From positions 124,001 to 188,000 of the forward strand of contig CAVSCF010000001.1 in the NCBI GenBank assembly GCA_963726405.1: a DNA stretch of 64,000 nucleotides, in the 5' to 3' direction. The position numbers and the translations under genes were made by a program. This stretch comes from JAOUJD01 sp963726405. Lineage in GTDB: Bacteria; Pseudomonadota; Gammaproteobacteria; Burkholderiales; Burkholderiaceae_F. How positions within the stretch are numbered: position 1 is the first letter of the stretch; each line of letters starts with the position of its first letter. The notes beneath the pieces were generated by a model, which saw nothing but the letters and a program-made list of their open reading frames with translations, did not search any database and was not told where the DNA came from. Below, one piece after another: positions 57,011 through 64,000 of this stretch.

Positions 57011-57985
57011 GTGCCGCTCGTAGCTTCGCGCTATCGCGCGCCATCCTGGTTGCCCGGCGGGCATCTGCAGACGATCTGGCCTGCGCGACTCGTGCCCCTG
57101 CCTGCGGTTTCCTATCGACGCGAACGCTGGCCTACCCCGGACGACGACTTCATCGACGTGGACTTCGCGCGACCCGAACCGGCCGAGGCTGGCGCGCCCG
57201 TGCTGGCGCTCTTCCACGGGCTCGAAGGAGACTCCCGCAGTCATTACGCGCGGGTCACGATGCGTCACTTCGCCGACCTCGGCTGGCGGGCGATGGTCGT
57301 GCACTTCCGCGGCTGCTCGGGCGAGCCCAATCTGACGCTGCGGGCGTACCACTCCGGAGATTCGGAGGAGGGCGATTGGGTCCTGCGCACGATCCGCCAG
57401 CGCTGGCCGGTCGCGCCGCTGCATGCGGTCGGCATCTCGCTCGGCGGAAACATGCTGGCCAAGTGGCTCGGCGAGCGCGGCGAGGATGCGCGTTTCGTGA
57501 CGTCGGCCGCCTCCATCGGCTCACCGCTCGACCTCGTCGCCGGTGGCCATGCGATCGGTCGAGGGTTCAACCGGCTCTACACGCGAATGTTCCTCGCGAC
57601 GCTCAAGGCCAAGGCCCGCGACAAGGCCGAGCGCTTCGGCTACGCGATCGACATCGAGGTGCTGCGCCGTGCGCGCGACCTGTACGACTTCGACAACGCG
57701 TTCACAGCGCCGGTGCACGGCTTCCGCGACACGCTCGACTACTGGACGCGTGCGTCGGCGAAGCCGCTCCTTGGCAACGTCCGCGTGCCGCACCTGGTGC
57801 TGAACGCGCGCAACGACCCGTTCGTTCCCGCCGAGAGCCTGCCTCACGCGGGTGAAGTGTCGGCCGCCGTGACGCTGGAGCAGCCCATGCAAGGCGGGCA
57901 CATCGGGTTCGCCGAAGGCCCCTTCCCGGGGCATCTGCGTTTCCTCCCCCAGCGGCTCGAGCAGTTCTTCAAGGAAGCCCGCTAG
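57011..57985 (+). CDS. YheT-family alpha/beta hydrolase
   Basis: A 324-residue hydrolase of the YheT/EMB8 group. It starts with APSWLPGGHLQTIWPARL. The oxyanion region is LALFHGLEGDSRSHYAR, the nucleophile elbow is AVGISLGGNMLAKWLGE (Ser), the acid is near VLNARNDPFVP (Asp) and the His is in QGGHIGFAEG. Esterase or thioesterase activity on an unknown substrate is expected. GTG 57011 is the start. It ends just before the convergent gene at 58010. Confidence 0.9.
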   Translation: MPLVASRYRAPSWLPGGHLQTIWPARLVPLPAVSYRRERWPTPDDDFIDVDFARPEPAEAGAPVLALFHGLEGDSRSHYARVTMRHFADLGWRAMVVHFRGCSGEPNLTLRAYHSGDSEEGDWVLRTIRQRWPVAPLHAVGISLGGNMLAKWLGERGEDARFVTSAASIGSPLDLVAGGHAIGRGFNRLYTRMFLATLKAKARDKAERFGYAIDIEVLRRARDLYDFDNAFTAPVHGFRDTLDYWTRASAKPLLGNVRVPHLVLNARNDPFVPAESLPHAGEVSAAVTLEQPMQGGHIGFAEGPFPGHLRFLPQRLEQFFKEAR

Positions 57986-58009
57986 CCGCGGCGTGACGGG
58001 CGCCTGTGC

Positions 58010-58597
58010 TCAGGTCACTTTGCCGCCGCCGGGTCTGGCGACGAAGCCGAACACGTCGGGCCAGTTGTCGGAGGGCACGCGTTCCACGGGGATCGAACGT
58101 TCGTCCTGCACGTGCAGGCCGTCGGACTTCAGAAAGACTTCCGCGTCGCCCGTCGTCCAGCGCTCCAGGCCCCTTTCGTCGAGCTCGCTGCCCTCGCCAT
58201 CGACCAGGCGCTCCGCGAATTTCACGGTGTCCTGGCTGTCGACGAGGCCGGTGCCGATCTCCGTGTCGAGGAAAAGCCGCCCCTTGGCGTCGGCGAAGGC
58301 GGCTCGCAGTTCGTGCGGCATCGCCCCCGTGTGCGCCTGCAGGCGACCGAACTCGTCAAGCCGGTAGATGATCGGCGTGGCCTCGAGCGAGACATAGACT
58401 CGCTGCGGGCCGTTCTGGAAGAACCAGTTGCCGCAACCGTCGTTGGTGTAGTTCCGCCCGATGAACTCGCGGATCGCCGCGTTGTCGATCGGCTCGCCCT
58501 TGATCTTCCATTCGCCGCGCGAGGTCAATTCCAGCCAGCCGTAGACGGCGGGCACGTTCGGCCATCTGGCGATGGCGGCCTTGACGATGTCATCCAT
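58010..58597 (-). CDS. conserved DUF2946/DUF2944-type hypothetical protein
   Basis: A 195-residue cytosolic protein that starts MDDIVKAAIARWPNVPAVYG, followed by WLELTSRGEWKIKG. It contains IREFIGRNYTNDGCGNWFFQ, then NGPQRVYVSLEATPIIYRLDE, and a C-terminal part with GLVDSQDTVKFAERLVDGEG. This pattern is widespread in betaproteobacteria and annotated under a DUF name I recall only roughly (DUF2944 or DUF2946). No function is known. The ATG 58597 is chosen for the conserved start. The region upstream is the long palindrome, so its promoter must lie in 58598-58770. Confidence 0.75.
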   Translation of the reverse strand: MDDIVKAAIARWPNVPAVYGWLELTSRGEWKIKGEPIDNAAIREFIGRNYTNDGCGNWFFQNGPQRVYVSLEATPIIYRLDEFGRLQAHTGAMPHELRAAFADAKGRLFLDTEIGTGLVDSQDTVKFAERLVDGEGSELDERGLERWTTGDAEVFLKSDGLHVQDERSIPVERVPSDNWPDVFGFVARPGGGKVT

Positions 58598-58832
58598 GAC
58601 GCAAGCGTAGCGAGATTCGTACCTTCGGGTGGCTGGCAAGGCCGGGCCGTCTTGCGCCTGCGGCGCTTGCAGCTCTTTCCAGAGTTGTAGTCTTTGGACG
58701 CCTGCGCGGTGGGGCCTGCTTGCTTTGTCTCGCCAAAGAAGGCGGGCGTGGGCCCGGCGAGGCGCGCGTGTTAGCGCCTGCGAAGCGTTGCTTGTTCACT
58801 GCGTGAGGCTTGGGACGCCTGCCCGGCGGGGG

Positions 58833-58864
58833 CCTACTTTCTTTGTCTTGCCAAAGAAAGTAGG
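58833..58864. repeat. short hairpin repeat, copy 1
   Basis: CCTACTTTCTTTG and CAAAGAAAGTAGG form a perfect 13-bp inverted pair around the 6-nt loop TCTTGC. The same hairpin occurs in the opposite sense (loop GCAAGA) at 59355-59386 and 59467-59498. It is AT-rich compared with its surroundings and is the core of the palindromic element. Confidence 0.9.
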
Positions 58865-59354
58865 CAAAGAAAGTCGCGCCTGCGAAGGCGGTCGGCTGCG
58901 CCGACTCCGCTGCGCTGCTCAGCCTGGGGGCGCGCCGCGTAACTCGCTACGGTCGCTCGCGCGACCTCCGCTCAGACAGACGCGGCGAGTCAGTCAGGAG
59001 GCACGCGGTGCGTGCCGCCCCCAGGCTTGCGCTGCTCGCCGCCTTCGAAGGCAGGGACGGCGTCGCGGGGCTGGCAGAAGGAACGAACAGGGAAGGCCTG
59101 CTGCGGTTCTGCGCTTCGCCTTCTTTGCATCCTTTCCTTTGGCCCTTTGCTGGCGGGCTGCCGGTGGTTATTGCCTCCGAAGGCGCCGAGCAGCGCAGCC
59201 TTGCGGTCGGCGCGCGCAGCGCGCGGCGTGATCTGACTCGCCGCGGCTGTCTGAGCGGAGGTCGCGCAGCGACCGTAGCGAGTTCCGCGGCGCGACCGCA
59301 AGGCGAGCAGCACAGGGCACCCGAAGGGCGCCTTCGCAGGCGCGACTTTCTTTG

Positions 59355-59386
59355 CCTACTTTCTTTGGCAAGACAAAGAAAGTAGG
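59355..59386. repeat. short hairpin repeat, copy 2
   Basis: The same 13-bp inverted pair as at 58833, with loop GCAAGA (reverse complement orientation). It lies in the first of two tandem right-arm modules, followed by CCCCCGCCGGGTAGGCGTCC and CCTCACGCAGTGAACAAGC. Confidence 0.9.
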
Positions 59387-59466
59387 CCCCCGCCGGGTAG
59401 GCGTCCGCAGCCTCACGCAGTGAACAAGCACCGATCGGAGTTCCGTCGCAGGCGCGCGTTTCTTTG

Positions 59467-59498
59467 CCTACTTTCTTTGGCAAGACAAAGAAAGTAGG
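59467..59498. repeat. short hairpin repeat, copy 3
   Basis: The third copy of the 13-bp inverted pair with loop GCAAGA, in the second right-arm module, 112 bp after copy 2. The modules of copies 2 and 3 are direct repeats that share CCCCCGCCGGGTAGGCGTCC and CCTCACGCAGTGAACAAGCA, so the right arm has been tandemly duplicated. Confidence 0.9.
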
Positions 59499-59592
59499 CC
59501 CCCGCCGGGTAGGCGTCCCAAGCCTCACGCAGTGAACAAGCAACGCTCGCAGGCGCTAAGACGTGCGCCTCGGCCGGCACGCCAAGCGAAGC

Positions 59593-60696
59593 TCAGTCGA
59601 AGACGGGCGTCTCCACGCCGAGGATCTTGTGCAGCTTCGGGCTGGTGGTCGTGTACTGCAGGTGCACCTTGCGCTCCGGAAAGATGTACCGGGTCGCGCC
59701 GAAGGCGGCGAGCGCCGCTTCGTGAAAGCCGGACAGGATCAGCTTCTTCTTGCCCGGATAGGTGTTGATGTCGCCGACCGCGAAGATGCCCGGGACGTTG
59801 GTCTCGAACTTCTCGGTGTCCACGAGGATCTGCTTGCGCTCGAGGTCGAGCCCCCACTCGGCGATGGGCCCCAGCTTCGGCGACAGGCCGAAGAACACCA
59901 GCAGCGCATCGAGCGGGACGCGGCGCGTCAGCCCATCGAGCGACGTGACCCGCACTTCGGTCATGCGGCCGTCCTGCTCCTCGAATCCGGTGACCTGGCC
60001 GACAAGGAACTGCATTTCCAGACGGTCACAAAGTTCCCTCATCTTTGCCACCGACGCGGGCGCGGCCCGGAAACCGTCGCGCCGGTGCACCAGGACCACG
60101 CTTGCCGCCTTGCCGACGAGGTCGAGCGTCCAGTCCAGGGCCGAGTCGCCGCCGCCGACGATCACCAGGTTCTTTCCGTGGAATCGCGAAGGATCGCGGA
60201 CGCGGTAGAAAAGCTGCGTACCGGCGAACTTGTCGATTTCGGGGACCTTCAGGACGCGTGGCTGGAACGAGCCCACGCCGGCCGCGATGATGATGACTTT
60301 CGTGAGGAAGGCGGTGCCGGCGCCTGTCTCCACGTAGAACCGGCCGTCGTCCTCCTTGCGAAGGACGCTCACTTCCTGCCCGAGGTGGAACGTGGCTCCG
60401 AACGGTTCGATCTGCTTGAGAAGGCTCTCGGTCAATTCCCGGCCCGTGCACACCGGGATGGCCGGAATGTCGTAGATCGGCTTGTCCGGATACAACTCGA
60501 TGCACTGCCCGCCGACCTCCTTCAGGGAGTCGATCACGTGCGCCCGGACTTCGAGCAGGCCGAGTTCGAAGATCTGGAACAGCCCCACCGGGCCGGCGCC
60601 GACGATGACGACATCGGTTTCGATGGGAGCGGCGGCCGTGGAAGCGGCGACCGGGTCCTGCGGAGCAACTTGGGAGGGCTGATCAGTCTGGTTCAT
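59593..60696 (-). CDS. NAD(P)/FAD oxidoreductase, ferredoxin-NADP reductase type
   Basis: A 367-residue flavoprotein of the TrxB-like ferredoxin-NADP reductase group. The FAD motif is VVIVGAGPVGLFQIFELGLL, followed by VGGQCIELYPDKPIYDIPAI. The NADPH domain has LVIVGGGDSALDW and VLVHRRDGFRA. The FAD-binding end is IFAVGDINTYPGKKKLILSG. The redox CxxC of thioredoxin reductases is absent, as expected for this type. It supplies electrons to ferredoxin or takes them from it. ATG 60696 is used. Its 3' end is next to the long palindrome. A short gap separates it from the M48 gene. Confidence 0.93.
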   Translation of the reverse strand: MNQTDQPSQVAPQDPVAASTAAAPIETDVVIVGAGPVGLFQIFELGLLEVRAHVIDSLKEVGGQCIELYPDKPIYDIPAIPVCTGRELTESLLKQIEPFGATFHLGQEVSVLRKEDDGRFYVETGAGTAFLTKVIIIAAGVGSFQPRVLKVPEIDKFAGTQLFYRVRDPSRFHGKNLVIVGGGDSALDWTLDLVGKAASVVLVHRRDGFRAAPASVAKMRELCDRLEMQFLVGQVTGFEEQDGRMTEVRVTSLDGLTRRVPLDALLVFFGLSPKLGPIAEWGLDLERKQILVDTEKFETNVPGIFAVGDINTYPGKKKLILSGFHEAALAAFGATRYIFPERKVHLQYTTTSPKLHKILGVETPVFD

Positions 60697-60795
60697 CACA
60701 CACGCCGAAAGGGCCGCGACGCGCGGGCGGGTCGGGCCGGCAAGCAAACCAGAGATTGTACGGAGTCCGGGGAACCCGCTCGTTCCGCGACGACG

Positions 60796-62316
60796 CTAAC
60801 GCCCGCCGTCGGGGGGCCGCTTGCCGGTCTCGCGCAGCGCGTCCTGTTCGCGCTTGAAATCAACGCGCAGGTCGCGCAGGCGGGCGTCGATCTCGGACAT
60901 GGTGTAGAAGTCGCCGTCGTTGGCGCGCCGGGCGAGCTCGAGTTGCTGGATCGCCGGGGCGAGCGCGCCGAAATGCACGTACATCTCCGCCACCGCCTGG
61001 TGCTGCAGCGACTTGCGGTTCAGCGCCTCGTAGGCCCGGCCGAGCAGCGAGTAGAACGATGGCTGGTCACGCGTGATCGCCTGCTGGTTGCGCAGGTAGG
61101 CGATGGCGTCCTCGTAGCGGTTCGTCTTCAGCAACACGTCGACGTAGTGACGCGCCGCCACGCCCGACAGCGGATACCGCGCGGCGGTCTCCTGCGCGAG
61201 CTTGACCGCTTCGGCGCGTTCGTTGTCGTTCCGCGCGCCCGCGAACCGGGCTTCGGACACGATCTTGTCCAGCAGCACCGAGGTGCCGGGCGCCAGGCGC
61301 CGTGCCGCCTGTGCGTTCTGGAGCGCCACTTCGTCGAGGCCGAGCTTCAGCGCCGCGACGGCGGCGCCATAGCGCGCCGCGTACTCGTTGTTGGTGGTCC
61401 GGTTCGCGATCTGGGTGTTGAAGTACTCGAGCGTGTCGCGCCAGCCCTGCAGCGTGGTCTCCTGCAGGACTTTCAGGCGCGCCCGCACCAGCTGGAACTC
61501 GAGGCTGTCGGCGCGCTGCCGGAACGGCAGGTTGCGCGTGCGGTTCTGCATGTCCGAGATCCGCTCGACAGTCATCGGGTGCGTCCGCAGGTACGCGGGC
61601 GCGGTGCCTTCGTAGATCCGCGTTCCCGACTGCATGCGGGCAAAGAAGCCTTCCATGCCGCGGCCGTCGAAGCCCGCCTGGGTGAGGGTCTGGAAGCCGA
61701 CCCGGTCCGCCTCGCGCTCCGCTTCGCGCGAGAAGTTGAGCTGCTGCTGGATCATCGCCGCCTGGCCGCCGAGGATGGCGGCCTGGGCGAGGTCGCCACT
61801 GGACGACCCGCCGGCGCGCGCCGCGAGGATCGCGAGCAGCAGCGTGCCGATGGCCACCGCGGCGCTTTCCTTCTGCCTCGCGATCATGCGCGCGATGTGC
61901 CGCTGGGTGACGTGGCCGATCTCGTGGCCGAGCACGCTCGCCAGTTCCGATTCGCTCTGCGCGGTGACGACCAGGCCGGAATGCACGCCAATGAAGCCGC
62001 CCGGCAGCGCGAAGGCGTTGAGCATCGGGTCGCGCACGATGAAGAAGACGAAGTCGAGCGAGCTCGAAGGACTCACGGCGACGAGCCGATAGCCGAGGTT
62101 GTTCAGGTACTCGGTGGACTCCGGGTCGGGGAGGTAAGCGGGGTCCCGCCGGACTTCGAGCATGATCTGCTCCCCGAGGCGGCGCTCCATCGCGGGCGGC
62201 AGTTCCTCGCCAGCGGCATCGCCGAGCGAAGGCAGGTCGTTCGGCTGCGCGTGCGCCGGCGGCGCATTGAGCGCGAACGAGACGAGAGCGACAACGAGGA
62301 GGCGGAATGCGGTCAA
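60796..62316 (-). CDS. periplasmic M48 metalloprotease with TPR region (BepA-like)
   Basis: A 506-residue protein with signal peptide (about 1-23, APPAHAQ). The zinc site is HEIGH (H131, E132, H135) in SVLGHEIGHVTQRHIARMIA, with the third ligand in SREAEREADRVGFQ. A hydrophobic stretch follows the site. TPR-like helices fill about 300-480. It resembles BepA (YfgC), which handles LptD assembly and degrades stalled outer-membrane proteins. The start is TTG 62316. It is divergent from moaC. Confidence 0.9.
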   Translation of the reverse strand: MTAFRLLVVALVSFALNAPPAHAQPNDLPSLGDAAGEELPPAMERRLGEQIMLEVRRDPAYLPDPESTEYLNNLGYRLVAVSPSSSLDFVFFIVRDPMLNAFALPGGFIGVHSGLVVTAQSESELASVLGHEIGHVTQRHIARMIARQKESAAVAIGTLLLAILAARAGGSSSGDLAQAAILGGQAAMIQQQLNFSREAEREADRVGFQTLTQAGFDGRGMEGFFARMQSGTRIYEGTAPAYLRTHPMTVERISDMQNRTRNLPFRQRADSLEFQLVRARLKVLQETTLQGWRDTLEYFNTQIANRTTNNEYAARYGAAVAALKLGLDEVALQNAQAARRLAPGTSVLLDKIVSEARFAGARNDNERAEAVKLAQETAARYPLSGVAARHYVDVLLKTNRYEDAIAYLRNQQAITRDQPSFYSLLGRAYEALNRKSLQHQAVAEMYVHFGALAPAIQQLELARRANDGDFYTMSEIDARLRDLRVDFKREQDALRETGKRPPDGGR

Positions 62317-62397
62317 GAGCGTTTCACAATAGCAGGCGTCGGCGTACGTCCGCGACGCGGAAAACGAGTACCGGATGGCCGAGGTGCATCGGGTTTG

Positions 62398-62403
62398 TAT
62401 GAT
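62398..62403 (+). promoter_or_regulatory. candidate -10 for moaC
   Basis: TATGAT (5 of 6 to TATAAT) lies within the 161-bp divergent gap between the M48 protease and moaC, preceded by GGGTTTG. No good -35 is seen at 17 bp. The 5' leader would be about 67 nt. I see no molybdenum cofactor riboswitch structure in it. Confidence 0.3.
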
Positions 62404-62477
62404 AGCCAGACGCGTCTTTCGTTCCGTCGTTCGTCGGTACCTTCGCCCTTCTTTGTGACGCCGATTCCAAGGATTCC

Positions 62478-62954
62478 ATGAGCTCTCTGACCCACTTCGA
62501 CGCCGCTGGCCAGGCGCACATGGTCGACGTCGGCGCCAAGCCCGTCACGCACCGGGTCGCCGTCGCCGCCGGCCGCATCACGATGCAGCCGGCCACGTTC
62601 GACCTGGTGGCCGGCGGCACTGCCAGCAAGGGCGACGTCCTTGGGGTTGCCCGCATCGCCGCCATCCAGGGGGCCAAGCGGACCTCGGAACTCATTCCTC
62701 TGTGCCACCCGCTCGCGATCACGAAGATCGCGGTCGACTTCACCCTGGACGCCGCGGCGCACGCCGTCGAGTGCCGCGCGCAGGTTGAAACGAGCGGTCA
62801 GACGGGCGTCGAGATGGAGGCCCTGACCGCCGTGCAGGTCGGCCTGCTGACCGTCTACGACATGTGCAAGGCCGTCGACCGGGGCATGGAAATCGGCGGC
62901 GTGCGACTGCTCGAAAAGCACGGCGGCAAGTCCGGCAGCTGGGTCGCGACCTGA
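62478..62954 (+). CDS. moaC: cyclic pyranopterin monophosphate synthase accessory protein
   Basis: A 158-residue MoaC, the enzyme that with MoaA turns GTP into cyclic pyranopterin monophosphate, the first step of molybdenum cofactor synthesis. Blocks are FDAAGQAHMVDVGAKPVTHR, KGDVLGVARIAAIQGAKRTS, ELIPLCHPLAITKIAVDF, GQTGVEMEALTAVQVGLLTV and YDMCKAVDRGMEIGGVRLLE. Length and the PLCHP motif are as in other MoaC proteins. No other moa genes are near. It is cytosolic and divergent from the M48 protease. Confidence 0.97.
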   Translation: MSSLTHFDAAGQAHMVDVGAKPVTHRVAVAAGRITMQPATFDLVAGGTASKGDVLGVARIAAIQGAKRTSELIPLCHPLAITKIAVDFTLDAAAHAVECRAQVETSGQTGVEMEALTAVQVGLLTVYDMCKAVDRGMEIGGVRLLEKHGGKSGSWVAT

Positions 62955-62991
62955 AGTGCCGCCGGCGTCGGGTCCACTCGCGCAGCCGTCC

Positions 62992-63927
62992 ATGCGGTTC
63001 TTCACGTCCGAGCAGGTACACCAGTCCCTGAGCTTCGGCGCGCTCGCCGATGCGATCGCCGCCATGCTGCGTTCGGAACCGGTGGCGCCGCTGCGGCATG
63101 CCCACGCGCTGTCGGCGACGGACACCTTGCTGCTCATGCCGGCGTGGAGCGACGGCGAGGAGGGTGCGCTCGGCGTCAAGCTCGTCACCGTGATGCCGGG
63201 CAATCGCGAACGCAACCTCGCCACGGTGAACGCGATCTACGTACTGCTCGATCGTGCGAGCGGCGAAGCGCGCGCGGTCATCGACGGCGAAGCGCTCACC
63301 CTGTGCCGCACGGCGGCGGCGTCGCTCCTCGCGGCGCGGCACCTCGCGCGCGAAGATGCGGAGAACGTGCTCATCGTCGGCACCGGCCGCCTCGCGCCGT
63401 ACATGGCGCGCGCTCACTGTCACGAGCGGAGAGTGACGCGGCTGCGCGTGTGGGGCCGCAACGGGGTTGGCGCGCAGACGCTCGCGCAGATGCTGCGCGA
63501 CGAAGGGCTCCCCGCGCAGGCGGTGGACGATCTCGAAGAGGCCGTGCGCGAGGCGGACATCGTCAGTTGCGCGACGACGGCGACGGCACCGGTCGTGCAC
63601 GGTGCCTGGCTCTCGCCGGGTTGCCACCTGGATCTCGTCGGCGGCTTCCGGCGCAGCATGCGCGAGGCCGACGATGCGGCGGTGGCGCGCTCCCGGATCT
63701 ACGTCGATACCTATGCCGGCGCTCTGGCCGAGGCGGCGGACGTGGTCGAGCCTCTCGAGCGCGGCGTCATCGCGCGCAGCGACGTGCTGGGCGAACTGGC
63801 GGAACTCGTCCGCGGCGACGTCCCCGGTCGTGTATCCGCCGCCGACATCACGCTCTTCAAGTCGGTGGGAACCGCGATCGAGGACCTCGCCGCCGCGCAC
63901 CTGTTGCTGAAGAACTCGACTTGCTGA
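62992..63927 (+). CDS. ornithine cyclodeaminase/mu-crystallin family protein
   Basis: A 311-residue NAD(P)-dependent enzyme of the ornithine cyclodeaminase/alanine dehydrogenase/mu-crystallin family. Blocks are GALGVKLVTVMPGNRERNLAT (catalytic Lys), LCRTAAASLLAARHLA, VLIVGTGRLAPYMARAH (Rossmann) and VSCATTATAPVVHGAWLSPG. The Rossmann motif has GTGRLA where GTGxQA is more usual. The substrate may be proline, a ketimine or an N-alkylated amino acid. ATG 62992 aligns with the family start; GTG 62956 is also in frame, just after the moaC stop. Confidence 0.9.
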   Translation: MRFFTSEQVHQSLSFGALADAIAAMLRSEPVAPLRHAHALSATDTLLLMPAWSDGEEGALGVKLVTVMPGNRERNLATVNAIYVLLDRASGEARAVIDGEALTLCRTAAASLLAARHLAREDAENVLIVGTGRLAPYMARAHCHERRVTRLRVWGRNGVGAQTLAQMLRDEGLPAQAVDDLEEAVREADIVSCATTATAPVVHGAWLSPGCHLDLVGGFRRSMREADDAAVARSRIYVDTYAGALAEAADVVEPLERGVIARSDVLGELAELVRGDVPGRVSAADITLFKSVGTAIEDLAAAHLLLKNSTC

Positions 63928-63961
63928 GAACGCGACTGACCAGGCCGAGCGGACGCGCGGC

Positions 63962-64000
63962 CTAGGACGCCAGCATCTCGCGCGCGTGCTTGCGCGTGGT
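63962..64000 (-). CDS. C-terminal end of a gene truncated by the window
   Basis: On the minus strand the last bases read TTRKHAREMLAS then TAG (63962-63964). It is in frame to the window edge and basic/helical, as seen at the ends of many enzymes. Too short to name. It would be convergent with the ornithine cyclodeaminase family gene. Confidence 0.35.
   Translation of the reverse strand, partial: TTRKHAREMLAS

Larger units (their letters stand above)
58771..59559. repeat. about 790-bp imperfect palindrome without clear genes
   Basis: The left arm (from TTAGCGCCTGCGAAGCG at 58771) is repeated as its reverse complement at the right end (to 59559). Within it, 58941-58992 mirrors 59233-59284, and about 59022-59050 mirrors 59177-59205, leaving a loop of about 125 bp. 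The right arm carries the outer module twice (near 59340-59430 and 59450-59559), and a diverged copy of the left module lies just outside (58690-58770). Apparent ORFs here are low-complexity and run through both arms. It looks like a non-coding repetitive or mobile element. It fills most of the gap 58598-59592; I see no gene there. Confidence 0.85.

Noticed and set aside
58598..59592. Several ORFs of 60-200 codons in the palindromic region
   Set aside because: They read through both arms of an inverted repeat, are Arg/Ala-rich and lack domains; best explained as by-products of the repeat.
59563..62481. Open frame of 972 codons on the plus strand
   Set aside because: Antisense to the flavoprotein and M48 protease, both with clear motifs; shadow.
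1..64000. CRISPR array, prophage, tRNA or rRNA
   Set aside because: No regularly spaced direct repeats with unique spacers, no integrase or phage structural genes, and no tRNA-like cloverleaf or rRNA sequence noticed by eye. A covariance-model scan would be decisive.

Overview
The window is a GC-rich chromosomal segment. Gene content and order point to a betaproteobacterium, probably Burkholderiales or a relative. This is inferred from the glnE / yhdP / nitrilase-like / tldD neighbourhood, a Bug/TctC-type solute receptor, DUF1415, DUF3300 and DUF2950 proteins, and long ATGA-overlap operons. I saw no rRNA, tRNA, CRISPR array, phage or insertion-sequence transposase. Coding density is high, and the long ORFs antisense to real genes are GC-rich shadows.

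Layout. 1-490 holds no intact gene. 491-7572 (+) is a sulfatase cluster: DUF2092 protein, Q/A-repeat protein, Ser-type arylsulfatase, its radical-SAM maturase (anSME) and a DUF3604 PHP-like enzyme. 7816-9702 (+) is a TAXI-type solute-binding protein fused in frame to a second membrane domain. 9739-11041 (-) is a DAHP synthase gene preceded by a Phe/Tyr leader peptide and an attenuator. 11107-14615 (-) is a decayed catabolic cluster: frameshifted isopropylmalate/isocitrate-type dehydrogenase, frameshifted MmgE/PrpD and an intact TctC receptor. 14742-23455 (-) is a full lipid A aminoarabinose (arn) operon with ArnA split into two proteins, headed by a PlsC-like acyltransferase and a CdsA-like enzyme. 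23656-30659 (+) has a multidomain lipoprotein, a 7-TM PAS histidine kinase with a FixJ-type regulator, DUF3300 and DUF2950 secreted proteins and a lone receiver protein. 30704-39052 has housekeeping-like unknowns, then a second, Cys-type arylsulfatase, an outer-membrane barrel, a secreted HAD phosphatase and an octaheme TPR cytochrome. 39099-41485 has an MFS transporter and an unknown. 41567-52280 has tldD, a nitrilase-family amidase, yhdP, glnE and an MFS transporter. 52256-55263 (-) is MFS / azlC / repeat peptide / azlD / HD hydrolase, all joined by 4-nt overlaps. 55398-57985 (+) has ilvE, a zinc-finger protein, an NTF2-like protein and a YheT-type hydrolase. 58598-59592 is a roughly 790-bp imperfect palindrome. 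59593-64000 has a ferredoxin-NADP reductase type flavoprotein, an M48 protease, moaC and an ornithine cyclodeaminase family protein.

The most notable signals are regulatory or structural. First, a 16-bp dyad TTGnAC-N4-GTnCAA lies upstream of the DUF3300/DUF2950 genes, the lone receiver and the second arylsulfatase. This suggests one regulon run by the adjacent FixJ-type two-component system. Second, a complete transcription attenuator (leader peptide with 7 Phe and 2 Tyr, antiterminator, terminator) precedes the DAHP synthase gene. Third, a translated array of three 21-residue repeats sits exactly at the azlC/azlD stop-start junction and keeps 4-nt overlaps at both ends. Start codons, operon limits and regulatory assignments are inferred from sequence alone.
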